Part shown: positions 36,825-45,785 of the stretch, one piece after another | Layout of the letters: each line of letters begins with the position of its first letter | Numbering within the stretch: the first letter of the stretch is position 1 | Assembly (NCBI GenBank): GCA_934444485.1 | Contig: CAKSCN010000001.1 | Coordinates: 26,262-90,261 of the forward strand | Direction of reading: 5' to 3' | Source of the DNA: an uncultured Eubacteriales bacterium | GTDB lineage: Bacteria; Bacillota; Clostridia; Oscillospirales; CAG-382 | DNA: 64,000 nucleotides | Program-made: the position numbers and the translations under genes | Notes under the pieces: model-generated | The model's database searches: none | What the model was told of the DNA's origin: nothing | Seen by the model: only the letters and a program-made list of their open reading frames with translations

Positions 36825-37594
36825 TTGGGAGTCCCCTCTTTCTTGTTTATATTATTTATACATTGCTGTAGGATATAATTTTTGTCCTCTGTATGCCATT
36901 TTAAATATGACGCATTCAAATTTTTTATAAGGTTATCAATGAGATTACTACACAGTTTTATTTTTTCTTTTTCTATTTTACTTCGATCATTATACACATA
37001 AGAATCTATCTTTAAAGGGAATCGTGCCTCTTCCGCGAGATTTTCCATGCTTAAAGCTTCTGACAAATTAGTGTAGTTTTCTTTTATTGCTTTTAAGTAT
37101 TCTTCGCCATTTTCTAAAACGGAAAACCATAATTTTATTTCTTTGTCATCAAATAAACCATTTATATTGTGATTGGAAATTTTTAATTCTTTAACATTTG
37201 TCGGCGACAAATATTTAATAAGTTCTTTGCTATCTCTTCCCAAACAAACAGTGTTGTAAATGTCGATCTTCGCCATTTTTAAAAATAATTCGGTCGTATG
37301 ATGCATTAGGAAAACTGTTGGAAGAAGTGAGAAATAATTCAGTTGTTTCGATAATACTTCTTGCTGTTTTGATGTTGCCACCAGATATGCGGTAAAATAT
37401 TGCTGAAATGCATTGCTTATCAATTGCCTATCTTGCATCAGTTCTCCGAAGATCAGCTTTAAAATTTCTTCAGTTGAGATACTATCCTTTTTCTGCTCAG
37501 TCAAGCAAGTTTCAACCTTATTCCAATATTCGGCACTAGAACGACTCTCGTTACGTGCTTTTTCAAATATTTCTTTTAGTGTCACTTCACCCAT
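36821..37594 (-). CDS. Unknown helical protein of the restriction operon
   Basis: A 257-residue soluble protein, predominantly helical, without signal peptide. I do not recognise a family with confidence. A segment LPTVFLMHHTTELFLKMAKIDIY resembles the central helix of HEPN-like or nucleotidyltransferase-partner proteins, but no R-x4-6-H motif follows. The gene lies 8 nt after the DUF4391 gene and overlaps mod by 4 nt, so it is translationally coupled and very probably part of the same system. Its DNA is strongly AT-rich compared with the adjacent helicase gene. Confidence 0.6.
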   Translation of the reverse strand: MGEVTLKEIFEKARNESRSSAEYWNKVETCLTEQKKDSISTEEILKLIFGELMQDRQLISNAFQQYFTAYLVATSKQQEVLSKQLNYFSLLPTVFLMHHTTELFLKMAKIDIYNTVCLGRDSKELIKYLSPTNVKELKISNHNINGLFDDKEIKLWFSVLENGEEYLKAIKENYTNLSEALSMENLAEEARFPLKIDSYVYNDRSKIEKEKIKLCSNLIDNLIKNLNASYLKWHTEDKNYILQQCINNINKKEGTPK

Positions 37595-37602
37595 GAAGAT
37601 TA

Positions 37603-38193
37603 TTATCCTTTCAGCATTTTTATTCTTTGTACAATTTCAAACTTCTTCCTCGGCTGTTTCTCATTCCTTGCCTGCTTTTCGAGCTTTTCAATTTCCTTTA
37701 GGAGCTTTTCCCTGCGTTCATCAACGGCAATCTGCTCATTCAAAGAATTGCCCTGTTCCAGCTCCACGCCGCCGACAGTCGAGACTATATTCTCCCACGC
37801 CTTATCAAGGTTCAAACCTTTGAGTTCTATGTGTTGTTCCGCTGTCGGCTTCCACTCCGTTTGCAATATCTTTAAACGATATACGGCAAGTTTGCTTTCG
37901 CTTCCGCACTCCAGAAAAAAGAGGATGTTTTGCGGTATCAGTTTTGACAATGTTTCTATTGTTCTTTCGGAGAAATCTTTTCTTTTCAGAGATACCAGCA
38001 AAACAAAAAAGCTCTTAACTTCATCTCCGGCAGAAATATTTACATTATTCGGTGTTACCTCATTTACAATTGTAATTCTCGATATATCTGCGTCAAATCT
38101 ATCTTTTTCTGCCGTTTTCATTTGAAACTTCGCATATATAGCTTTCTTAGGAAGCTGTTTACTCACTTCCGTAGTTTTGGGAAGTCCGAGCAT
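37603..38193 (-). CDS. DUF4391 domain protein
   Basis: A 196-residue protein (MLGLPKTTEVSKQLPKKAIYAKFQ...) matching DUF4391, a family I know as a neighbour of helicase and type III methyltransferase genes. The N-terminal two thirds look alpha/beta (ISRITIVNEVTPNNVNI, FFVLLVSLKRKDF, ILFFLECGSESKLAVYRLK). The C-terminal ~50 residues are a charged coiled coil (RREKLLKEIEKLEKQARNEK). No catalytic motif is evident. It starts 9 nt after the helicase gene and ends 8 nt before the unknown 257-residue gene. Likely a structural or adaptor subunit of the restriction complex (inference). Confidence 0.75.
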   Translation of the reverse strand: MLGLPKTTEVSKQLPKKAIYAKFQMKTAEKDRFDADISRITIVNEVTPNNVNISAGDEVKSFFVLLVSLKRKDFSERTIETLSKLIPQNILFFLECGSESKLAVYRLKILQTEWKPTAEQHIELKGLNLDKAWENIVSTVGGVELEQGNSLNEQIAVDERREKLLKEIEKLEKQARNEKQPRKKFEIVQRIKMLKG

Positions 38194-38202
38194 TTAATCA
38201 CC

Positions 38203-41200
38203 TCACCGCACGACTAAGAAACAAATCAGTTCAAAGTCGTCAAGTCCTTTAATTTCATTTGATAAAAAGCTTACCGTATCGCCGCTCAAAAAGCTGTCAA
38301 TATCATTTTCTTCCTTGACATCAATTATAGAGTTTATGGATTCACTCAGCAGCTCGGAAATCTCACTCATATTGCGCCCGTCGTCTGTCTCATCGTTAAA
38401 ACGGTGATAGAGTGCTTCGATTGGCTTGTCCTTGCCGCGGCAAAGCAGATGCATTGTATCGAGAAGCTTTTTCGGCTGCAAGTAATCACAGACTACATCG
38501 CCGTCGTTACCGATATAGACCATATAAAACGGATGAAGCCGATTCTTGTTATCAATATTGATGCTTTGCTCTCGGTTCTTCAGTACAAAGACAACGCCGG
38601 GAGGGCAATCCTTTGATGCAGGAGCAACGGCATGAAGCCCCATAGGGGTATGCTCCAATTCCGGATGATGCTTGATATATTCCAGCAAATCAAGGCGGAA
38701 CTCGTTCAATCCCAAATCCATGATGGAGATGCCGGAGGACATATCTTCAATATCTACAACTTCCTCCTGCAAGCGCTTGAGCTGTGTTTTACGGTATTCA
38801 AGGTCGTGCTTTTCTTCATCGGAGAGAATGTTGTCGTCGCCCGTAGCGGTCATATCGACAATCTTCATTCTCGTTTCAACTTTCGATTTCAGATTGATAT
38901 ATTCGTCAAGAGTAATATCGGGCCAGAAATTGACAAGCTGAATGACCTTGTTCCTGCTGCCGATACGGTCAACTCGTCCAAATCGCTGAATGATGCGAAC
39001 GGGGTTCCAATGAATATCGTAATTGATAAGGTAGTCGCAGTCCTGCAGGTTCTGACCTTCGGAGATACAGTCTGTTGCAATCAAAATATCAATATCGACT
39101 TTCGGGATGCTGTCAAACATATCTCTGTCTTTTGACTTCGGAGAAAAACAAGTCAGAACGGTGTTCATATCTGCTCGTTTCAGCTTTGCGGTCGTGCGTC
39201 CTTCAACAGAACCGGTAACAACCGCTGTGTTCAAGCCGTATTTTTTCAGCATGAACGCAGAGACATTATCATAAAGATACATAGCCGTATCAGCAAAAGC
39301 GGTAAAGATAATTACTTTCTTGTTTCCTTCGTTGATAGGATGCTCCACCTTATTTGACAGGTCTTCCAAAAGCTCCTGCAGCTTGCTGTCGTGTTCCGGC
39401 GTGATGTCATCCACCATAATTGTAAGAAGTTCAAGAATTTCCCGGTCCTTCGCAAGCTCTCCACGCCACGAAAGTCTATCCATATCGGCAAGGTCAATCT
39501 GAACTTTCCTGCCGATGCTTGCAAAGTCATCGCTGTTCTGGTCGTCAAGGTCGTATTCATCAACATCGGAAATATCTGTGAGATTGACCGTTGCTCCGAC
39601 CGTATTTTCGTAATCATCTATCGACTCAATAGTGGTGTCAATCAGCTCCTTGATTCTGCGAAGCGTCAGATTGAAAGAATAGACGGAGCTTTCCATACGC
39701 TTCATCAAGTTTATCGCCATCAGGCGGCGAATACCCAGCTCACGGCTTGCCTGCGTGAAGCCGACATTAACCTTGTTATCTCCATACAACTCGGCGTACT
39801 TTTCCATTCGGCTCGGCAAAATGTAATGAGACGGACGGTAAATATCCAGGTTCAGCTTTGTAAGCTGTTCAAAAATTTCGTTATAGCTGATAGCGTCCTT
39901 CAAATCGGTCAGATGCGGTGTGTGCGATTTAGGAACCAGCCTTTCCGGGAACTTACCGATAGAGGTCGTATCATAATATTTCTCGATGTGCTTTCTGGAG
40001 CGGGCAATCGTAACGCTGTCCAACACCTCAAAGAAGTCAAAGTCAAGCATACGGAGCAGGTTGTCGGTTGTTCTATCGCAAGGTTCCCATTTGCTCCATG
40101 TATTGAACGCTTTCTGTGCGTTTCGGAAAATATCATCAATGGTATGCGTCGTTTTCAGCTTGCTGTCGAGCAGAGAGGAATCTCCCTCGTAAGCGAGCTG
40201 CAACTGATTTTTCAAATCATTGAAGCGTGTATTGACCGGCGTGGCGGAAAGCATAAGGACCTTTGTCTTTACGCCTTTGCGTATGACCTGTTTCAGTAAA
40301 GTGGTATAACGATTTTCTTTTTCTCCGTCTTCGGAATCGAGTTTGCCGCCATTGCGGAAGTTGTGTGATTCATCAATCACAACAAGGTCGTATGTATCCC
40401 AACGCAGGCGGGACAAATCCGTTCCGTTGGACATACCGTGTGTCCGCCCAATATCGGTATGATAAAGCACCTTGTAGTTCAACCTGTCTTCTGCAAGGGG
40501 ATTGTTGATATAATTATCCCGATATGTATTCCAGTTGTTCGACAGCTTCTTCGGGCAAAGAACCAAAACGCTTTTATTTCTTGATTCGTAGTACTTAATG
40601 ACCGCCAAGGCAGTAAAGGTTTTACCGAGACCGACAGAATCGGCTAAAATGCAACCGTTATACTTTTCAAGCTTATTGATAATGGCAAGAGCCGCATCAC
40701 GCTGAAAGTTAAACAACATATTCCACACTTTGCTGTCCTTAAACCCCGTCGCTTCATTCGGTAAGGTGTCTTCGGATACATCTTCAAGGAACTCATTGAA
40801 AATGTTATACAGCGTGATAAAGTAGATAAACTCCGGAGAATTTTCGTTATAGACCGCCGTAATATTCTCAATCACCCGGTCGGTTACATCCTGGAAGTTC
40901 TGCTTGTCGTTCCAAAGCTGCTCAAACAGGTCAATATAGCTCTTGCTCATCGGATATGACAGCCTCTGCGTAAAATTGTACGCATAATTACCACGCTCAC
41001 AGCCGAGGTCAACGGTTGTGAATTCATTAAAAGGCATATAGGTATACTGGTCATTATCCGAAAGTACATTCAAAAATCCCGGCACAACTTGACTTGTGGT
41101 ATTGGACTTAAAAATCGCTTTCTGCTTTATCCATTCCGCACACTCTTTTGCAATAGCCCTCTGGGTAAGTTCGTTGCGGAGCCGAATTTCAAACTCGCTT

Positions 41201-41859
41201 CCGTAAAGGTTCTTTTCACGAGTTATTCGAGGAATATAAAACTCTCTTTTTGATTTTTCCGCTTTGTCGGTGGTAAAGGTGGGAGATGTAAAGATAAACC
41301 GCAAGTCCTCAATACCCGAAAGGCTCTTTTTCAATTCTTCATAGGCATAGATAGAGAAGCAGGCTGCGGCAATTCTCAGCTTGCTTTTCTTTGTTACGGT
41401 TTCTTCCAAATCATCACGCAGCCGAAGGTGAATGTTATCAATCATTTTCGGCATCCCAAACACGTTTTGCGTGTTCTGCATTTGCGGCATAGTTATCTGA
41501 GCAGCCGCCTCAGAAGCAAGAGGTTGTGCGTCCTCATTTGCCGCCTGCTCACCCGGATAATGGATGAGAGAATCGTCAACATCAAAAAAATTCAGTTTCC
41601 CTTTTACGGGAAATGCTTTGATTTTACGCACATTCGTCAGATGCCACTCATAAGCATCCTCGTTTTGGTTGTAGACAGTACTATCAAGATTGGCAACGCA
41701 AAGAGCATAACCGGAAAGCATTCCCGGCACTTTCGGGTTTGCACTGCTGCAAATCAAAAGTTCGCCTCTGTGCTTGGTATCCCACGACCGATATTCAATG
41801 TTTTTCGACCCTCGCAATATTTGTGTTGCGTAAGGGTTTTTAATTGATATTGCTTTCAT
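38203..41859 (-). CDS. ASCH domain-SNF2 helicase fusion
   Basis: A 1,218-residue protein starting at 41859 (AGAGG 7 nt upstream; a TTG at 41877 overlaps the ribosome binding site). Residues 1-100 are an ASCH domain (MKAISIKNPYATQILRGSKN, HRGELLICSSA), a PUA-like fold that in other proteins handles modified bases or RNA. Residues ~140-300 look like a degenerate phospholipase-D-like region. The SNF2/DEAD engine has Walker A SVGLGKT at 408-414, DESH at 496-499 (DLVVIDESHNFRN), and a helicase C domain with QRFGRVDRIG. First gene of the six-gene operon. Proposed role: ATP-driven DNA translocation, with the ASCH domain reading base modification on incoming DNA (inference). No nuclease motif was found in it. 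Confidence 0.85.
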   Translation of the reverse strand: MKAISIKNPYATQILRGSKNIEYRSWDTKHRGELLICSSANPKVPGMLSGYALCVANLDSTVYNQNEDAYEWHLTNVRKIKAFPVKGKLNFFDVDDSLIHYPGEQAANEDAQPLASEAAAQITMPQMQNTQNVFGMPKMIDNIHLRLRDDLEETVTKKSKLRIAAACFSIYAYEELKKSLSGIEDLRFIFTSPTFTTDKAEKSKREFYIPRITREKNLYGSEFEIRLRNELTQRAIAKECAEWIKQKAIFKSNTTSQVVPGFLNVLSDNDQYTYMPFNEFTTVDLGCERGNYAYNFTQRLSYPMSKSYIDLFEQLWNDKQNFQDVTDRVIENITAVYNENSPEFIYFITLYNIFNEFLEDVSEDTLPNEATGFKDSKVWNMLFNFQRDAALAIINKLEKYNGCILADSVGLGKTFTALAVIKYYESRNKSVLVLCPKKLSNNWNTYRDNYINNPLAEDRLNYKVLYHTDIGRTHGMSNGTDLSRLRWDTYDLVVIDESHNFRNGGKLDSEDGEKENRYTTLLKQVIRKGVKTKVLMLSATPVNTRFNDLKNQLQLAYEGDSSLLDSKLKTTHTIDDIFRNAQKAFNTWSKWEPCDRTTDNLLRMLDFDFFEVLDSVTIARSRKHIEKYYDTTSIGKFPERLVPKSHTPHLTDLKDAISYNEIFEQLTKLNLDIYRPSHYILPSRMEKYAELYGDNKVNVGFTQASRELGIRRLMAINLMKRMESSVYSFNLTLRRIKELIDTTIESIDDYENTVGATVNLTDISDVDEYDLDDQNSDDFASIGRKVQIDLADMDRLSWRGELAKDREILELLTIMVDDITPEHDSKLQELLEDLSNKVEHPINEGNKKVIIFTAFADTAMYLYDNVSAFMLKKYGLNTAVVTGSVEGRTTAKLKRADMNTVLTCFSPKSKDRDMFDSIPKVDIDILIATDCISEGQNLQDCDYLINYDIHWNPVRIIQRFGRVDRIGSRNKVIQLVNFWPDITLDEYINLKSKVETRMKIVDMTATGDDNILSDEEKHDLEYRKTQLKRLQEEVVDIEDMSSGISIMDLGLNEFRLDLLEYIKHHPELEHTPMGLHAVAPASKDCPPGVVFVLKNREQSINIDNKNRLHPFYMVYIGNDGDVVCDYLQPKKLLDTMHLLCRGKDKPIEALYHRFNDETDDGRNMSEISELLSESINSIIDVKEENDIDSFLSGDTVSFLSNEIKGLDDFELICFLVVR

Positions 41860-41902
41860 TCTTCTACCTCTCCTCAAAAAGTTGATACTTTCGCCACTTC
41901 AC

Positions 41903-41931
41903 ATTATACCGTACCGAGTGTCCGATATAAA
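41903..41931 (-). promoter_or_regulatory. Promoter of the restriction operon
   Basis: Minus strand TTTATA (41926-41931), 17-nt spacer, TATAAT (41903-41908), about 40 nt before the start at 41859. Confidence 0.6.
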
Positions 41932-42159
41932 GTACTCCGAGTGCAGCAGCTTTTCTTTTGTATAAAAATTCCATTCAATGTACTGCAATACTGCATTTTG
42001 TACCTGTGCTAACCGTTTTCCGATACCGCATTTAGTTCATCACAGTACTAAAACCAAGAAGATTATACCATAATTCTGAAATAATATCAAGTGTATGTTA
42101 TAACATTTTAAAGATTGTTGTTCTCACAGGATGCGAAATTTGCGGACAGTACATAAAGC

Positions 42160-42193
42160 AAAAGCACACCACGTTTATTGCAGACTGGTGTGC
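42160..42193 (-). terminator. Terminator of the HD-domain gene
   Basis: Stem GCACACCA (42164-42171) / TGGTGTGC (42186-42193); read leftward it is followed by TTTTGCTTTA. Confidence 0.7.
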
Positions 42194-42287
42194 GTACACG
42201 GACAAGTTTTCGTCCGGTGAAAACAAAACACGTTTATAAAAAATCTTTTGTATCTTAACCGTGTATGCGGTTTTCCTATCGAAATGT

Positions 42288-43400
42288 TTAAGTATTAGAC
42301 GGCGGCTGTTGGCGAGTAAACAAAAATATACCGTTATTTTCATCAATTACATCAACGTCGAGCCAACTCGGCAAGCCTTTTATGCAATTTATGTAGTTAT
42401 CGCAGTTATGCTTTGTTTTATACCGTATATCTTCAAAGTCCGTTCGGCTTATATAAGAGCATGCATCACCGTTTTTCAAATTTTGAATTGAAATTCTGAA
42501 ACCGCTATCGTCAGATTCTTCGTATTTAATCAACTCCAAACTGCCTATACCGAATTTTTTTACCGGCTCTATTGTGTCGGCAAGCGCCAATACGAAGGCA
42601 ATGCAATTATCTACCCCGATCTTCTTCTCATTATAACTCGTCTTGCCCTCTTCAGACAAATATGAATTCAATGTGTCTATCCAAACATTGTGGGAAATTA
42701 TCGCATCCGCCGCTTTTGCATAATAACGGTAGTGCCTGTTTGAAAAACGCAGACCGTTATAATAAAACGATTCTCTTGAAATATCACTACCTAATCCATA
42801 TGCCTTTTCCCATGCGGTTTCAAAGTTTTTTCTAAGCCTATCATAAAGAAGTAATCCCCCGGCGATTCCGTGATCTATTACCCCTCTATTCGCCCCGGAA
42901 CACCCAGCGCGATGAGAAAGATATATATTGATATGTGTCCTTGAATAGGTTCTAAATTCATTTTCTCTTAAGTACTTTATATTGAGAATTTTTTGAATTG
43001 CCTCCAAACCGTCATCTCGAAGCATTTTCAGATAGTTATCGTTTTCATTTTCCTCAAAAACATAACCTATATCGTGATACAGAGAAGCTAAAAACCACAG
43101 GTATTTAAAATTGCCCATGTTTTTAAAATCAATGTGAAAACTTTCGGCGATTAAGATACCCAATAAATAGGTTGACACAATATGCGACGCACGATCTTTT
43201 ATTATATTGATGTCGCCATATATATCCAAATCGTCGAATAAATTCTCTTTTTCTCCGCACTTAAAATACTTTTTTATAAATTCATACGCTTTTTCGTTAT
43301 CTGTCAACGCATTGTAATTCAACGTTGACGGACAATCATAATATGACCACCTGTCCCTATTTGAAATTAAGGCTTTATACTCGTCTTTCAGTGTTTGCAT
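42288..43400 (-). CDS. HD-domain phosphohydrolase-like protein
   Basis: A 370-residue protein with the HD-superfamily metal set: His73 (RASHIVSTYLLG), His109-Asp110 (ASLYHDIGYVFE), His177 (IDHGIAGG), His237 (AIISHNVW) and Asp275 (LALADTIEP). The extra histidines suggest a bimetal HD protein, the type that hydrolyses nucleotides or cyclic nucleotides; the substrate cannot be told. GGAAGGA precedes the ATG by 10 nt. It is transcribed in the same direction as the restriction operon but has its own terminator, so it is a separate unit. Its position directly upstream of a defence operon makes a defence role (for example nucleotide depletion) possible but unproven. Confidence 0.72.
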   Translation of the reverse strand: MQTLKDEYKALISNRDRWSYYDCPSTLNYNALTDNEKAYEFIKKYFKCGEKENLFDDLDIYGDINIIKDRASHIVSTYLLGILIAESFHIDFKNMGNFKYLWFLASLYHDIGYVFEENENDNYLKMLRDDGLEAIQKILNIKYLRENEFRTYSRTHINIYLSHRAGCSGANRGVIDHGIAGGLLLYDRLRKNFETAWEKAYGLGSDISRESFYYNGLRFSNRHYRYYAKAADAIISHNVWIDTLNSYLSEEGKTSYNEKKIGVDNCIAFVLALADTIEPVKKFGIGSLELIKYEESDDSGFRISIQNLKNGDACSYISRTDFEDIRYKTKHNCDNYINCIKGLPSWLDVDVIDENNGIFLFTRQQPPSNT

Positions 43401-43513
43401 TTCTCATATATCCTTCCGTCTAAAGTAAATTATTCAGCAATCTGAATTTCGGTCAGCGTTCTCGGAATTCAAGGCATTACGGCATATAGCAGGAGATTTT
43501 GTTCTGCGAACGC

Positions 43514-43855
43514 TTATAAAACCGTTGCGGATTTGAGCAATTTCTGAGCATCCTCCATTATCGTGTGTTTGACGCAATTATCCGATGTTATTGTTATTTC
43601 TATATTCGATTTTTGTGCGTATTCATTTCCGTATATGTCACAGTATTCTATACAAAAATCGTATTGTTTGTACGGCAAGTTTTTTATGTCAAAAAAGCAT
43701 CCGATATAGAGTTTATTTCCAACCGGGATTGAAACCGGGACTGTTTTTGCACACAAATCGCCGTCGTGGATTTTTAAGGAAATCGTACACCGAAGCGCAC
43801 AGCCGTTTCCCGCATTTGTTATTTCAAGCGGAATAAAGTAGGCGTCCGGTATCAT
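43514..43855 (-). CDS. Short hypothetical protein, possibly 5'-truncated
   Basis: 113 residues with a beta-sandwich-like composition (AYFIPLEITNAGNGCALRCTIS, SIPVGNKLYIGCFFDIKNLP). The opening resembles the C-terminal extracellular-type domain of longer membrane proteins rather than a natural N-terminus, and no ribosome binding site precedes the ATG. It begins 14 nt after the DUF4238-like gene. It may be a remnant of a larger gene; function unknown. Confidence 0.45.
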   Translation of the reverse strand: MIPDAYFIPLEITNAGNGCALRCTISLKIHDGDLCAKTVPVSIPVGNKLYIGCFFDIKNLPYKQYDFCIEYCDIYGNEYAQKSNIEITITSDNCVKHTIMEDAQKLLKSATVL

Positions 43856-43869
43856 TTTTTGCCGTTTAC

Positions 43870-44703
43870 TTATACGGCACTTTCATTTTCCGGAAGCAAG
43901 CCATCTCGGTGCATTTCCGCAACTATTTCCGCCAATTGCTCTTTTGATGTTGCTGTCACATACCGTCTGTTGGCAGCTTCGCTAATGAACAACCGGCAAT
44001 TCAGATTTTTTACCGTTTCTTCGGTTTCAAATTTCGCACAGTATAATCCGTCCTCTCTAAGGAAACGCTCTTTTTCTTCAAGCGCAATAATCACAGCCAA
44101 CTTCGGCGTTACAGGCGCAATTATAGTATTCTTACACAGGCAAAAGCCGATATTCGGCAAAACAAACGGTATATTCGTTGTGTTGATACCCAATGACACA
44201 CATGGATTATCACCCACTATTTTATTTTTCACTGATGTGATTCCGAAAATAGCACACATATCGTGAAGAAAGGTCTTTGCAGCAGAAGAGGTATTTGCAG
44301 CAGGAGTGGTTTCTTGAATAAAAATTGAAGAATATAAATCCTCACCGACGTCTTTTTGGCACTCGGTTCCCCTTGCTAAAAGAGCGTTGAAATAGCGAAT
44401 TACCGTTTCTTTGTCATGACAATCAAGCGTAACCGTATTTCCGTCAAGGATTCCTTTTGCTTTGTTTAAAAATTTTGAAAACGGTCTCTCGACATTTTCA
44501 TTGAGAAATCTTTCCGTGTTTTCCGAAAAGAAGTCTTTTTCTGTGTTCAGGTGCTTTGATTGTCCCGGTTTAATCCTTTCGACGTTTGCAAAGCCGCACT
44601 TCGGCTTATCGGTAAAGTCGTAGAAATCCAACAGACCTTTTTCATTTTCAAACTGTTTTAGTATAAATCTCGGAATTTGAATGTGAGAGTTTATTGATGT
44701 CAT
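43870..44703 (-). CDS. DUF4238-like protein
   Basis: 277 residues; the pattern HIQIPRFILKQFENEKGLLD at the start, ERFLNENVERPFSKFLNKA in the middle and a late NKIVGDNPCVSLG match what I know of DUF4238, a family of unknown biochemistry scattered in accessory and defence-associated regions. A GAGGTAAAAATG context gives a good start. No transmembrane segment. Its neighbours are an HD protein and two small unknown genes, all leftward, suggesting an accessory island. Assignment from memory of the family pattern, so moderate confidence. Confidence 0.6.
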   Translation of the reverse strand: MTSINSHIQIPRFILKQFENEKGLLDFYDFTDKPKCGFANVERIKPGQSKHLNTEKDFFSENTERFLNENVERPFSKFLNKAKGILDGNTVTLDCHDKETVIRYFNALLARGTECQKDVGEDLYSSIFIQETTPAANTSSAAKTFLHDMCAIFGITSVKNKIVGDNPCVSLGINTTNIPFVLPNIGFCLCKNTIIAPVTPKLAVIIALEEKERFLREDGLYCAKFETEETVKNLNCRLFISEAANRRYVTATSKEQLAEIVAEMHRDGLLPENESAV

Positions 44704-44947
44704 TTTTACCTCCGATATTTTAGATATTTTTCAAGCAAAACACGCCTTTAAGATGAGACTTAATAAATCAAAAAATGCGTCTGACACACGAAAACCGCTA
44801 CCAAACGAGAGGGTGTGTTTTTACTATGTGCGTCGTGATACTGTTTTCCCGAATCTCCACAGCACAGATGCACCGCAGAGAAATTAAAGTTAGTCATGGT
44901 ATCGCTTTATTTTAGTGTTGTTTAACGCTCTCGATTTTAACTCACCG

Positions 44948-45340
44948 TCACAGCTTGGTATCGAGTGAAAGATATGAGCGTATCGACCTCGCTGCTTCTT
45001 TGTTTGTCTTTATAACATCGTTATCGCCGTCACTCGCCTGCATATTGTTTGATAATAGCAAAAGTGAGCGACATACTTCTGTTAAAACTTTTTTGGACGG
45101 AATCAGAAACCTTGCCAAAAATTTACGTTCTTGCGCAAATGCCTGGATTTTGCTTGCCATTTTTCGCAGCTCTTTCGAGGCTTCGTTATGCCAATCAGCG
45201 TTTTCGACGTTATCATAAGGATTACTGTATGCACTCTCATATTGAAAGAGACAATAAGATATATCGGAACGCAGGTCATTATATTTTTTCAAAGGATCAG
45301 TGCACAAAATTCCGACAAACCAACCCACAAACTCACCCAT
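44948..45340 (-). CDS. Hypothetical protein, 130 aa
   Basis: Starts MGEFVGWFVGILCTDPLKKY, a short hydrophobic N-terminus that could touch the membrane, then is entirely helical (ELRKMASKIQAFAQERKFLA, VLTEVCRSLLLLSNNMQ). AGAGG lies 8 nt before the ATG. Not recognised; the composition is that of a small helical bundle. Confidence 0.5.
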   Translation of the reverse strand: MGEFVGWFVGILCTDPLKKYNDLRSDISYCLFQYESAYSNPYDNVENADWHNEASKELRKMASKIQAFAQERKFLARFLIPSKKVLTEVCRSLLLLSNNMQASDGDNDVIKTNKEAARSIRSYLSLDTKL

Positions 45341-45785
45341 AATAAATACCTCTATTCTGTAAATCGTTTTTCTAAAAGCATTCTCATGTCAATCATCTAA
45401 TCTTCGGCAGATAAATCATTGTACTTTCGGCTTGCTGAACAGTTTTCAGCTTCATCACGCCGCACGAACGTAAAAGCCCTCAAAGCGGCAAGCACAAAAG
45501 TAAATGTGCAAAATTGCAACAAATCTTGCGTTTATTTGTCGACAGATTGACACATGGTTTTAATAATATATAAATATTATAATCTTTCATCTGCGTTTTG
45601 TCAAGCATTATTTGTTAAATGTCCCATAAATCGGACATATCTGCTTCGTGTAAGCGTGAGGTCGGCTCGGCGCAGTTTATCGATTGAAATTTACGTCGCC
45701 GCCCCACAAAACTTTTTGAATAAAACTCCGATCTTTACAGAAAATAATGTTGTAAAAGAAAAGAAAAAGGAGTTTTATATAAATT
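45341..45785. other. Gene-free leader region upstream of spoVT
   Basis: 445 bp without a supportable gene. It holds a candidate promoter at 45547 and a dyad ATGTCC-8nt-GGACAT at 45619-45638, which could be an operator or a small RNA hairpin in the long spoVT leader. Confidence 0.5.
45547..45574 (+). promoter_or_regulatory. Candidate promoter upstream of spoVT
   Basis: TTGACA (45547-45552), 16-nt spacer, TATAAA (45569-45574). It would give a leader of about 200 nt. Family knowledge says spoVT is usually forespore-controlled, so this may not be its only promoter. Confidence 0.45.
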
